Origin: Sva-07 sp942492715
Lineage (GTDB): Bacteria > Actinomycetota > Acidimicrobiia > Acidimicrobiales > Ilumatobacteraceae
Assembly: GCA_942492715.1 (NCBI GenBank)
Contig: CALOFW010000026.1
Span: 62,001-126,000 of the forward strand
Direction: 5' to 3'
Length of the DNA stretch: 64,000 nt
Numbering within the stretch: the stretch's first letter is position 1; every line of letters begins with the position of its first letter. The notes under the pieces are model-generated. The model saw only the letters and a program-made list of their open reading frames with translations, was not told the origin of the DNA and did not search any database. Below, in pieces: positions 50,084-59,555 of the stretch. Position numbers and translations under genes: made by a program.

Positions 50084-53000
50084 CGGACACCCGGATCGGC
50101 TCGCGTGACACCGAGGGGCCGTTGTTGCTGATCGTCAGTGTCCAGTCGAACGTCGCTCCCGCGATCACCGGTGCCGTTGGCCCGGTCTTGACGATGGCGA
50201 GGTCGGCAAGGGTGGTGAAGTCGGTGTTGTCGGTGTCGGTGTTGTTGTCGGTGTCCGGGTCCGGAGTGGTCGAGGTGACGCTCGCAGTGTTGACGATCGG
50301 GCCCTGCAGGGTCGCGTCGATGTTCACGTCGATGTCGACGACGCTGAAGCCCGGTGTGGCGAGCGCCCGGTCGAGGGTGCACGTGAAGGTCCGGAGATCG
50401 GCCGAGGTGGCCGAGCAGGTCCAGACACCGGGCGCCGAGCCGACGACGTCAGCGGGGTTGCTCGTGTACCCGGCAAAGGTGAGACCGGGCGGGAGCGTGT
50501 CGGTGATCGTCGGAGCGTTCGCATCGGACGGCCCGGCGTTGTCGACGCGCAACCGGTACACGCCGGTCTCGCCGGGCACGAGCTGGCCGACGGAGCGCTT
50601 GTCCATGATCAGGTCGGCCGACGTGTTCGGGACCACGCTGTCGGAGGCGAAGTTGTTCCTGACCTTGGGATCGTCGGGGTCGGTCGGGTCGGCTGCACCC
50701 TCGGGAGTGGGACCGGGGATCACCTCGGCGTCGTTGACGACGGCGACGTTGTCCGGCGCGTCCGACGCCAGCGCGACCGTGATCGTGATCGCCTCGGCCG
50801 GGGTGCTCGTGAGGATGTCCCCAGTGAGCGTGCACGTGACCTGACCGGCGGCGGGGATGCCGTTGACACAGTTCCAGGCGTCGCCGGCGGCGGTGTTCGA
50901 TGCGCTGACGAAGGTCGTGTTCGGCGGGAGGGTGTCGACGACGGAGATCGTGGCACGTGACGTCGACGGGCCGTTGTTTCGCACGACGAGTTCATAGGTG
51001 ATGTTCGAGCCGGCGGTCACGGTGGCGTTGGTGTGTCGTTTGGTGATGGCGAGATCGGCGACCCCGCTCACCGGGGTGACCGCAGTGGCGAGGTTGTTGT
51101 CGGGGACCGGATCGAACGTGCGACCGGTGATCGTCGCGGTGTTCGTCATGCCGGCGACCGACAGGTAGTCGGACGGGACCGCCACGGTGACGGTGATGTC
51201 CGGGAAGGCTGCGGCCGGGTCATCAGCGAACGCCGGTGCCGGCAGTGAGCCACCTCGGGTACAGGTGACGACCCCGGCTGCCTCCGTGCAGTTCCAGCCG
51301 GTACCGGTTGCCGACACGAAGGTGAGCGCCGGTGTCGTCGATGGCAGGGTGTCGACGACGGTGAACGGTCCGACGGAAGGATCGTCGCCGAGGTTCCTCG
51401 TCTCGAGCGTCCAGCTGTAGTTCTCGCCGGCGATTGCGGGGGTGGCCGCGTTCAGCTTGCGGATCTCGAGATCGGCGGAGTCGATGAACGCATCCGCGGT
51501 CGGGGTGTTGCTGACATAGCTCTCCACCCTGTTGCCGGCGAACCCGGCGTTGTCGGTCGTCGTGGCGCTCGCACGGTTCGTGTGGGCCTGGCCGCTGCCG
51601 ACGCCGGGGTTGTCGGCCACCGCGCGTGTCGGCGTCGCACGGAACGCAACGGTCAGCGACTGGTTCGGTGCGAGGGCGCCGACGTCCAGCCATGTCAGTT
51701 GCTGCTCGATGTCGATCGGGTCAGGGTCGAGATCGGGGATCGGCGCAGTCGGATCAGGCGTGGTGACACCGCTCGGCGCAGTGACGGTGGTGGAGCCCGT
51801 GACGTAGGTCCAGTTGGGCGGGAGCAGGTCGGTGACGTCGACCGCGGCCGCGTCCCCTCCCCCGGTGTTGGTGATCGTGATCTCCCACGCGAACTCGTCG
51901 TCGATGTAGGTGGGGTTGTTCCCGAGCGCGGTCTTCGCGGCGGTCAGTCTCGGGAACACGGGCGTGATCACGGCGTCATCGCTGTTGCCGGAGTAGGTGC
52001 GGCCGCCGGTCGGCAGGCTCTCGAAGCTGCCCAGCGTGGCGGTGTTGGTGATCGCACCGGTGTCGATGGTCGTGCTCGCCGCCAGCTCCGCCACGAACGA
52101 CACGGTGGTGCTGGCGCCGCCGGCGAGGGGGCCGGGGACGGTCCAGCTGACCGTGTTGCCGGTGAGGGTTCCGCCGCTCACCCAGACGATCCCGGCAGGG
52201 AGCACGTCGGAGACCGTCATGTTGTACGCGGTGGCGGCGCCGGCGGTGTTGGTCAGCGTCATCGTGTAGGTGAACTGTTCACCCGGCTGTGGCGTTGCGA
52301 CGTCGACCGCCTTGGTCAACGTGACCGCCGGCTCGGCGACGGGAACCGTCACTTCGCCCGTGTTGTTGCCCGTGTTCGGGTTGGTGACGGGATCCTTGCT
52401 CTCGGCCGTCGTCGGGAAGGCGGTTGCGGCGTTGGTGATCGAGGTCGGCCCGCCGATCGCCGGATCGACGACGGCGGTGATCCTGATGTTCGTCTGTGCG
52501 CCCGCGGCGAGCTTCGTCGCCTTGGTGCAGCTGACGAGGCGGGTGACGCTGACGGTGCAGCTCCAGTCGTCGGCCCCGGTGAGACCTGCGGCCGTCACCG
52601 GACCGACCACGCCGTTGGGCAACTGGTCGTCGACGCGGATGGTGGGTTGGGAGTCGGAGGGTCCGAGGTTCGTGACGTTCACGGTCCATCCGATCGGCCC
52701 CCCCGGGACGACCGGGGTGCTGGTCGCGGTCTTCGTGACGGCGAGGTCGGCGACGCCTGCGAACGTGAGGTCGGCAATCGCGGTGTTGTTGTTCGGGTTG
52801 GTGTCCTGCGCGGTCGTCGACACGACGGCGGTGTTGCGCACCGTGCCGTTGACGCTCGGTGCCGTGTCGACGACGACATCGACGGTCACGATGTTGAGGG
52901 GCGACGGGGTGAACGCCAGCCTGCCGGCGAGATCGCAGCGGAAACCCGGAACGGGATCGGGCGCCGTGGACGCGGCGCACGTCCAGTTGCCGGCCACGTT

Positions 53001-53714
53001 GGAGAACGAGCGGTAGGTGAGGCCGGCGGGCAGTGTGTCCTGGATCCGTACGGATGCGTCGCCGGGGCCGTTGTTGGTGACGCTCAGGCGATAGGTGGTC
53101 GGCTCGCCGGGGACGTTGGGGCCGAGGGCGGTCTTGGTGATGCCGAGGTCAGCCCGCTCGACGATGGGGCTGGTGATGTTGGAGGTGTTGTTGCCCGTTG
53201 TCGGATCGGTCGTGATCCCCGGTGTCACCGTGGACCGGTTGGTGAGGTTTCCCGTGAGACCGCTCGGCACCCTGACCACGATCCGGATGTTGGATGTCGC
53301 GACGGACGTGACGGCCATGTCGGTCGGACGGGTACAGGTGACGACGCCACCCGTCGCCGACCCGTCGTGGGTGCAACTGAACGTCGGCGAGCCCGCGGTG
53401 TCGGTCGCACTGACGAACGACACCGTCGGCGGGAGCGTGTCGTTCACCGCGATCGGCTGCGCCGTGGTGGCTCGCGAGACCGACGGGCCGAGGTTGGTGA
53501 TCGCCAGGTTGTAGGTGCTGTCGGTCCCGGCGATCAGACCCGGCGGACTGACGAGCGTCTTGACGATGCGCAAGTTGGCTCGGGTGATGATCGTCGCCGG
53601 GTCGGTGTCGGTGTTGTTGGCGAGATCGGTCGGCGCTTCGTATGTTCGTGGACTGGCCACCGAGGCGGTGTTGGAGATCAGCGTTCCGTCGGGCGTGTCC
53701 GCCGGAATCCGCAC
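49773..53714 (-). CDS. Giant DUF11-repeat surface protein, middle segment
   Basis: Meaningful from RIPADTPDGTLISNTASVASP near 53730 to ITCTLSGDLPG near 49953; below that it reads as Arg-rich nonsense. It holds nine DUF11-like units of about 140 residues (NLRIVKTLVSP, DLGITKTALGP, DLAVTKTATST, AVTLTKAVDV, RLTAAKTALG, DLEIRKLNAAT, DLAITKRHTNA, DLIMDKRSVG, DLAIVKTGPT). Each has a WTxxVxNxGP strand and a DxLPxG strand. No internal start is needed if the two frameshifts are sequence errors. It has no signal peptide of its own. Confidence 0.85.
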   Translation of the reverse strand: MRIPADTPDGTLISNTASVASPRTYEAPTDLANNTDTDPATIITRANLRIVKTLVSPPGLIAGTDSTYNLAITNLGPSVSRATTAQPIAVNDTLPPTVSFVSATDTAGSPTFSCTHDGSATGGVVTCTRPTDMAVTSVATSNIRIVVRVPSGLTGNLTNRSTVTPGITTDPTTGNNTSNITSPIVERADLGITKTALGPNVPGEPTTYRLSVTNNGPGDASVRIQDTLPAGLTYRSFSNVAGNWTCAASTAPDPVPGFRCDLAGRLAFTPSPLNIVTVDVVVDTAPSVNGTVRNTAVVSTTAQDTNPNNNTAIADLTFAGVADLAVTKTATSTPVVPGGPIGWTVNVTNLGPSDSQPTIRVDDQLPNGVVGPVTAAGLTGADDWSCTVSVTRLVSCTKATKLAAGAQTNIRITAVVDPAIGGPTSITNAATAFPTTAESKDPVTNPNTGNNTGEVTVPVAEPAVTLTKAVDVATPQPGEQFTYTMTLTNTAGAATAYNMTVSDVLPAGIVWVSGGTLTGNTVSWTVPGPLAGGASTTVSFVAELAASTTIDTGAITNTATLGSFESLPTGGRTYSGNSDDAVITPVFPRLTAAKTALGNNPTYIDDEFAWEITITNTGGGDAAAVDVTDLLPPNWTYVTGSTTVTAPSGVTTPDPTAPIPDLDPDPIDIEQQLTWLDVGALAPNQSLTVAFRATPTRAVADNPGVGSGQAHTNRASATTTDNAGFAGNRVESYVSNTPTADAFIDSADLEIRKLNAATPAIAGENYSWTLETRNLGDDPSVGPFTVVDTLPSTTPALTFVSATGTGWNCTEAAGVVTCTRGGSLPAPAFADDPAAAFPDITVTVAVPSDYLSVAGMTNTATITGRTFDPVPDNNLATAVTPVSGVADLAITKRHTNATVTAGSNITYELVVRNNGPSTSRATISVVDTLPPNTTFVSASNTAAGDAWNCVNGIPAAGQVTCTLTGDILTSTPAEAITITVALASDAPDNVAVVNDAEVIPGPTPEGAADPTDPDDPKVRNNFASDSVVPNTSADLIMDKRSVGQLVPGETGVYRLRVDNAGPSDANAPTITDTLPPGLTFAGYTSNPADVVGSAPGVWTCSATSADLRTFTCTLDRALATPGFSVVDIDVNIDATLQGPIVNTASVTSTTPDPDTDNNTDTDNTDFTTLADLAIVKTGPTAPVIAGATFDWTLTISNNGPSVSREPIRVSDALPDSVVLVTDVTQIAAPWSCTSAPATVVGFSTDITCTLSGDLPGPGRRARQRCATDLVHRARVARRRACRDHQPRNGARHHHRTRRRPRQQHLEPRRDADR

Positions 53715-56700
53715 CGTGAACGTGATCGGCGGGAAACGACGCGCCCGAAGCCAGCGTGTCGGTTGCGACGGTGCGCCGACAGGTGACGGTGCCCGTTGTC
53801 GGCGGCGACGCGGGCCCGGTCGCCGGGGTGCAGGTCCACCCGGTCCCCGAGGCCGATGCGTAGGTCACGCCGGCAGGCAGCGTCGGGATGGTGTCGGTGA
53901 CCGTGAACGGTTTGGTGGCCGAGCCCACCGCGGCGTCCGGGCCGAGATTGCGCACGACGATCGACCACGAGAAGTTGGACCCGGCGATCGGCGAGCCGGT
54001 GTGGCTCTTGTCGATGGCCAGATCGACACGATCGATCCGGGTCGAGGCGGTGCTCGTCGACGCGTAGGGACCCGAGAGGTTCCCGGCGTACCCGCCGCCG
54101 TCCGCGGCGGTCGCCGTGGCCGAGTTGACATGGGGGGTCGCTGCGCCGACGCCCGGTGTGTTGACGACGTTCGGGCCGGGCACGGAGAGATACGTGAGCG
54201 ACACGGTCTGTCCGGGTGCCAGGTCGACGAGACCCGGCCAACACAGGTCGGCGCCGACGCAGCCGGACCCTGTGGTCGGTTCGATCTGTTGGGTGCCCGC
54301 GGTCGGCAACGTCACCTCAGCCGAGTTGGCCACGTACGTCCAGTTCGGCGGGAGCGTGTCCGTGATCTGCGTGGCGACGGCGCGTCCGGTACCGGTGTTC
54401 TGCACCGACACCGTCCACCGGTACTGGTCGCCGATGTAGGTGGGCTCGCCGGATGCGGTCTTGGTGGTCGTGAGCACCGGGAAGTCGGGCGTCACGTTCT
54501 GGCTGTCCTGCGGGCCGTCGTAGACACGGCGGTTCGCGTCGGGTTCCGAGGTCGGCAGTCCGTCGTAGCGGGTGACGTCGGCGGTGTTGGTGAGCACCTG
54601 GCCGGTCGTCAGCGAGGTGCTCGGGGCGAGCGTTGCGCTGTAGGTGAGATCGAGTTGGGTGGGGCCGGTACAGGTGCCCTGGCCGGCACCGCCGCCGGCG
54701 CTCGCCGCCCACACGCCGCACAGCGGCCCTTGGAGGTCGGAGGCGTCCCAGGTGATCGTGCGGGCTGTCGCGTCGTACACGCCGCCATCGGAGATCGAGC
54801 TCGTGACGACCTCGACCCCGGCCGGAACCGTGTCGACGAGCGTGCCGTTGTAGGCGGCGCTGACCAGATAGAAGGGGTCATCGGGGTCGGATGCGTTCGC
54901 CGGGGCGGTCGGCCCGTTGCGCAACGTCACGGTGTAGAGGAACGGTGGGTCGCCGGGTTCGGGCGATGCGTCGCTGACCGTCTTGTCGATCGTGACCGAG
55001 GGTTCGATCACCGTGACCGACGCCGAGCCCTCGAGGCCGGCGTTGGTCCACGTACCGTCGGGGCGGACGTTCGGGTCCTCGGGCTTGTCGGTCGAATCCC
55101 ACACCGCCTGGGCCCGGTTGACCACGGTGCTGCCCGCGACCGAGCCTGCGATGTCCTTCAGGCGCGCCGTGTACACGAGCGTCACGACCCGGGTGTAGGG
55201 CCTCGCGGTCACGTCGCCCACGTAGAGGGCGGCCAGCGAGCCACCATCGGCGGTGCTCACCGGCGGGAGCCATCGCGACGTGAGCGCGCACGAATTGGGC
55301 GCCACCGCCGCGCAGTCGGCCGACACGAACTGGATCGTGTCGATGTCGATGCCGGGGGGCAGGGCGTCGCGGATCGCCCCTTGGTAGAAGTTGGTGTCCT
55401 GCGGTACCACGACGCCGACGGTGTAGGTGACCTGTTCGCCGATCGTGGCACGTTCCGGCGTCACCGACTTGACGGTGCCGGCGCCGGGAACGGTGACCTG
55501 GCTGGAATTCCTTGTCGTGATGACGCGTTCGTTGGTCGGGTCGTTCGTCCCGTCGTCCAACGTGCTGCCGGTGAGTTCGGCGTCGTTGCGGTACACGTCG
55601 CCGCCGACAGCCGTGGGCTCGACGGTGGCGGAGTACTCGCGGGTGACCGGGGTCGCCGGCTCCACCGTGCCGATGTCGTAGGAGATCAGCGTCGTCCCCG
55701 CTGGGCAGCCGTTCGTGCCGTCGCCGGGGACGGGCCCCGTCGTCGGGGCGTCGTCGCCCGGTTGTCCCGGCGTGAACGCGAGCCCCGCCGGGATGCAGTC
55801 GACGATCACGCCGTCGTGGAGCGGGGGGCGCGCGCCACCGTTGTTGGCCCTGAGCGTGAACTGCACCACCGTTCCGGCCACGACGACACCGGCCGGCGCG
55901 TCGTTGGTCTTGACGAGACTGGGGTTGGGTTGGCGGACCGCGATGTCGTACGACGCCGGTGTCGCGTCGACGATCTGACCGCCGAGTGCGGTGCGCGATC
56001 GGAACGACGCCGTGTTGGTGACCGGGTTGGGCTGACCGGTGACCGTTGGCTTCACCCGGGTCGTCGCGACCACCTCGAAGCGCTGGTCGGTGGCGGTCGC
56101 GTTCGTGTACGTCGCCGGGAACGTGAGGGTGCCGTCGGCCGACAGGCCGAACAGGAGTGGCAGCGCCTCGAAGATCGCCGATCCCGCGTCGGGATAGAAG
56201 CGCCCGAAGGCGTCGGGAGCGATCAGCTCGACCTGGTTGGGCAACGCATCGGAGAGGATCCCCTCGAACACCGTGGTCTGTGCCGGGATGGTGACGCCGT
56301 AGGTGTAGGTCACCGTCTCTCCGGGCACGGCCTGCACAGGGGCGTCGTTGTTGGTCTCGACGATTCCGGTGACGCCGGCCTTCGCCACGATCGGGCCGGG
56401 CGTGATCACCCAGGAGGGATCGCGTGCGTCGGGCGCGTTCGACACCCCGTTCAGCGACGGGTCGATGTTGTTCGACGGCACGTAGCCGGGTGAGACGACA
56501 CCCTGCAGGTTGGTGAACCCGCCGTAGGTCCGCACGCCGGCGTTGTTGTCGAAGCGCGTCGACACGCTCGTCGGCGTCGGCACCGTCATCGTGTAGAAGA
56601 GCGACCGCACGCCGAGCCACGACGGATCGCCGACGCTCGATGCCGTGTAGTCGGCGGGATACAGCGCGTACGGATCGGAACCGTCGAACGCCCACCGGAT

Positions 56701-59397
56701 CACGCTCTGATCGGTGAATCCGTTCGTGTAGTCGCTGTCGCCCGAGGTGTCTCCGGGATCGAGGCACTCGCCGACCGTCGAATCGGGCCCGAAGTTGGTG
56801 ATCGAGGTGATCGCCGTGCAGTCGACCTGAGCCGGGAGGACGTCGAGTACTTCGAGTTCGCGCGCCGAGTAGTTGGTGAAGTCCTCGGCGACGCCCAGGT
56901 TCTCGAGGTCGATGCGGAACGTCACGGCCGAGCCCTGACGTACCTGCACGCCGTCGACGTTCGATTGCACACCGTTGGGACCCGACGGAGGCGTGTCGAC
57001 CGACTCGACTCCCTTGACGACCCCGACGGGTGGTGGCGGCACGATGCCGAAGTTGGCGGCATCGCGGTACGACTGCGCCTGGCCGAACGAGTTCTCGGTG
57101 CGCATCTTCATCAAGTTGCCGGCGATGACGGCGTCGTCGGCGACGGGCACCTCGACGACCTGCACCGCGAACACCACCTCGAACGTGCCACCGAGGTTCA
57201 CGTAGCGTCCGGTTGGGTCCGGTGTCCCGATCTGGAACTCGATCGGTCCGTCGACCAGGTCCGGCGCCGCGGGGACGCCGGTCACCGTGAACGCCGTGCT
57301 GTTCGCAGCCGTGGCGCGAGCGCTGCCGTTCACGTACTGGGTTCCGAGTGGGATGAAGTCGGTGACCAGCGTGTTCCGCGTTTCCACCGACCTGTCGAAA
57401 TCGACACGGAGCCGGAAGCAGACCTGGTCGCCGAGGCGGAACCCCAACGTCTCGACGTCACCGGGAACCGGGGTGGCGTCACCCGAGATGTACTGGTCGG
57501 CCGAGGCCCCGGGCTCACCGGTGTTGAGGTCGGGGCACCGGTCGACGACGGGAGTACCGACGTCGAGCCGTGGCGTCACGTTGCGCGGCAGGATGTCCTT
57601 GGACAGGCGGAGCGTCCTCGTCTCGAGTGTCGCCGACGATCCGTCCTGGACACCCGGGAGCGGATCACCGACTGCGGCACCGAAGGCTGGCTCTCGAATC
57701 GCTGCGATCCCGGTCGTCGTGCCCACGGCGCTGACCGTGTTGGTGAACGAGTCACCGCTGACGGTCGGGCGGCCGTCGAGGCTGCCACCCTCGTAGTTGC
57801 CACGCATGAAGGCCCGATACACCGCATCGAACGAGCCGTTGGCAGGCAGGGCGCCCACCGGGATCGGCTCGAAGACGGTCGTGTACCCGCCGGTGCCGGT
57901 CGTGATCAGCGTCACCGACTCGAACGGCGGGTTCGGGGTGTTGGCCGCGCTGGGGCCGCACTGCGACTCGGTCGGCGGCGTCGAATATGCGACGTTGCCG
58001 AGCGGACACAGCCCGTTCGGGACGATGTCGGTGAGGACCACGCCCGAGGCACTCATGTACTCGCTCGTGTCGACGTACACGTGGAACGTCGCCTCGGCGC
58101 CGGAGCTGAAGTCGCCGGTGGCGGTGTCGACCGTCTTGCGGATGCGGAGATCCTCGACCGTGCGAGTGAGCCGGGCGTCGTCGGCGACCGTGGCGTTCGG
58201 GACTCCGGGCTCGAGCAGGCCGGCGTCGTCGAAGGTTCCGACGGCCCGGGCGATGTTCGTCACCGCACGCTCGGACCCGGCGAGCTCGCGCGTCGACGGG
58301 CCGGTGTTGTTGTCGAGGTTCGAACCCTGCTGTCGCGATTGCGGTGTCGGTACCGTCCCGGTGAACGGCCGGTTCTCGAAGAGGGGGATGCCGGCCGCGT
58401 AGGTGATGACGTACGGCACGTTCACCCCCGCCGTCAGCGTGGGCAGCGTCCAGGTCACCTTCGTGTAGACGCCTGCGGGGTAGGTGGTCGCCCCGTCCGC
58501 CGGCGGGTCCTCCACCGTCTCGACCGAATCGGGCAGCAGGCAGTTCGCACCGCCGTTGCCGTTGGTCAGGCGGCCCGAGTTGAGGTACTCCTCGGTCCCC
58601 GGGGCGCTGTTGTCGACCGTGCCGCAGCCCAAGAACTCGAGCGCGGCAGGGATGTAGTCGGTGACGGTGATCCCGCTGACCGGGGCGAGGTCGGTCACGT
58701 CGACCGTGAGCGTGTACGTGGTGGTCTGGTCGTGCACGCCGCGCAGGAGCTCGCCCTCGGGACTGGGCTCGGACTTGTCGATCTGCAGGGCGGTGAGCGT
58801 CGTGACGGCAGCGTCCGATGGATCGCTGACGACCGTTGGCTGAGCGATCGGCTCTCCACTGGTGGAGAAGGTCGGGAGTCGCCGCGGGTCGGTGCCGGCA
58901 TACGACTCGCCGACGTTCGAGATCTGCGCGCCGATGACATGCACGTCGTTGCGCGCCGGGTCGCCGGTCGAGTTCACGTTCACCGCGAAGGTGATCGAGA
59001 AGTCGTCGTCGGCCTGCAGATCGGACACGTTCGACCAGATCAGCGTCTGCTGCGGAATCGTCGCACCCAGCGCCGCGCCCGGGTTGGTGTCGGGCACCTG
59101 GTTGGTGACGATCTGGGGCTCGCCGGCTTCGGCGGGCGACGTCGGGCCGGCGTAGGTGACGCCGAGCGGGAGCACGTCTCGGAACGTCAGGTTGTACAAG
59201 GGGTCCGACGATGCGCCAGGGTTGGATGCGGTCAGGGTGTAGGTGAGCGGGTCACCGGCGAGCAACTCGCCGGGCGCCGACTTGCCCGTCTGGAGGTTCG
59301 CAGCAGCCTGTGCCGGCGATGGCTGGACCTGCGGTACGACGACCAGCACGGAACATGCGATTGCGCCGACGATCGCGAGCAGTCGATGGGACTTCAT
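53149..59397 (-). CDS. Giant DUF11-repeat surface protein, 5' segment with signal peptide
   Basis: Starts MKSHRLLAIVGAIACSVLVVVPQVQPSPAQA, a signal peptide. It then holds about 11 units that are longer and more varied than later ones, for example QTGKSAPGELLAGDPLTYTLTASNPG and DLRIRKTVDTATGDFSSGAEATFHVYV. Such units recall isopeptide-forming fimbrial domains. The frame makes sense to ASGASFP near 53740, then turns to nonsense until 53149. The extra A in AAA at 53734-53736 restores the frame of the middle segment. Together the three segments give about 4,042 residues. Upstream 59398-59555 is the promoter region. Confidence 0.85.
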   Translation of the reverse strand: MKSHRLLAIVGAIACSVLVVVPQVQPSPAQAAANLQTGKSAPGELLAGDPLTYTLTASNPGASSDPLYNLTFRDVLPLGVTYAGPTSPAEAGEPQIVTNQVPDTNPGAALGATIPQQTLIWSNVSDLQADDDFSITFAVNVNSTGDPARNDVHVIGAQISNVGESYAGTDPRRLPTFSTSGEPIAQPTVVSDPSDAAVTTLTALQIDKSEPSPEGELLRGVHDQTTTYTLTVDVTDLAPVSGITVTDYIPAALEFLGCGTVDNSAPGTEEYLNSGRLTNGNGGANCLLPDSVETVEDPPADGATTYPAGVYTKVTWTLPTLTAGVNVPYVITYAAGIPLFENRPFTGTVPTPQSRQQGSNLDNNTGPSTRELAGSERAVTNIARAVGTFDDAGLLEPGVPNATVADDARLTRTVEDLRIRKTVDTATGDFSSGAEATFHVYVDTSEYMSASGVVLTDIVPNGLCPLGNVAYSTPPTESQCGPSAANTPNPPFESVTLITTGTGGYTTVFEPIPVGALPANGSFDAVYRAFMRGNYEGGSLDGRPTVSGDSFTNTVSAVGTTTGIAAIREPAFGAAVGDPLPGVQDGSSATLETRTLRLSKDILPRNVTPRLDVGTPVVDRCPDLNTGEPGASADQYISGDATPVPGDVETLGFRLGDQVCFRLRVDFDRSVETRNTLVTDFIPLGTQYVNGSARATAANSTAFTVTGVPAAPDLVDGPIEFQIGTPDPTGRYVNLGGTFEVVFAVQVVEVPVADDAVIAGNLMKMRTENSFGQAQSYRDAANFGIVPPPPVGVVKGVESVDTPPSGPNGVQSNVDGVQVRQGSAVTFRIDLENLGVAEDFTNYSARELEVLDVLPAQVDCTAITSITNFGPDSTVGECLDPGDTSGDSDYTNGFTDQSVIRWAFDGSDPYALYPADYTASSVGDPSWLGVRSLFYTMTVPTPTSVSTRFDNNAGVRTYGGFTNLQGVVSPGYVPSNNIDPSLNGVSNAPDARDPSWVITPGPIVAKAGVTGIVETNNDAPVQAVPGETVTYTYGVTIPAQTTVFEGILSDALPNQVELIAPDAFGRFYPDAGSAIFEALPLLFGLSADGTLTFPATYTNATATDQRFEVVATTRVKPTVTGQPNPVTNTASFRSRTALGGQIVDATPASYDIAVRQPNPSLVKTNDAPAGVVVAGTVVQFTLRANNGGARPPLHDGVIVDCIPAGLAFTPGQPGDDAPTTGPVPGDGTNGCPAGTTLISYDIGTVEPATPVTREYSATVEPTAVGGDVYRNDAELTGSTLDDGTNDPTNERVITTRNSSQVTVPGAGTVKSVTPERATIGEQVTYTVGVVVPQDTNFYQGAIRDALPPGIDIDTIQFVSADCAAVAPNSCALTSRWLPPVSTADGGSLAALYVGDVTARPYTRVVTLVYTARLKDIAGSVAGSTVVNRAQAVWDSTDKPEDPNVRPDGTWTNAGLEGSASVTVIEPSVTIDKTVSDASPEPGDPPFLYTVTLRNGPTAPANASDPDDPFYLVSAAYNGTLVDTVPAGVEVVTSSISDGGVYDATARTITWDASDLQGPLCGVWAASAGGGAGQGTCTGPTQLDLTYSATLAPSTSLTTGQVLTNTADVTRYDGLPTSEPDANRRVYDGPQDSQNVTPDFPVLTTTKTASGEPTYIGDQYRWTVSVQNTGTGRAVATQITDTLPPNWTYVANSAEVTLPTAGTQQIEPTTGSGCVGADLCWPGLVDLAPGQTVSLTYLSVPGPNVVNTPGVGAATPHVNSATATAADGGGYAGNLSGPYASTSTASTRIDRVDLAIDKSHTGSPIAGSNFSWSIVVRNLGPDAAVGSATKPFTVTDTIPTLPAGVTYASASGTGWTCTPATGPASPPTTGTVTCRRTVATDTLASGASFPADHVHGADSGGHARRNADLQHRLGGQSTNIRSADRSRQQHRHRPGDDHHPSQLAHRQDARQSAGSDRRDRQHLQPGDHQPRPVGLASHHGAADRGERHAPADGVVRQCDRHRGLADVQLHPRRVGDGWRRHLYPSDRHGRHVRRDIQHPDRGQGAERSHGKPHQPVHGDTGDHDRSDNGQQHLQHHQPHRRAG

Positions 59398-59555
59398 GCC
59401 GACGGTCCGTCCTCACAACCACCTACGACATTGCGGTCCACGAAACACATCCAACTGTCATCGGCCCGCTGGTGGAGGACCTTTAACACGAGCTTGAACA
59501 AAGCGAGCCCGACAGCTCCGAGCACGGCCGGATCAACGCGGTGGGTGGTCTCGAG

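Noticed and set aside
49942..53740. Programmed ribosomal frameshifting in the giant gene
   Set aside because: No slippery heptamer or downstream structure is evident, and the out-of-frame tails are long; sequence error or mutation is simpler.
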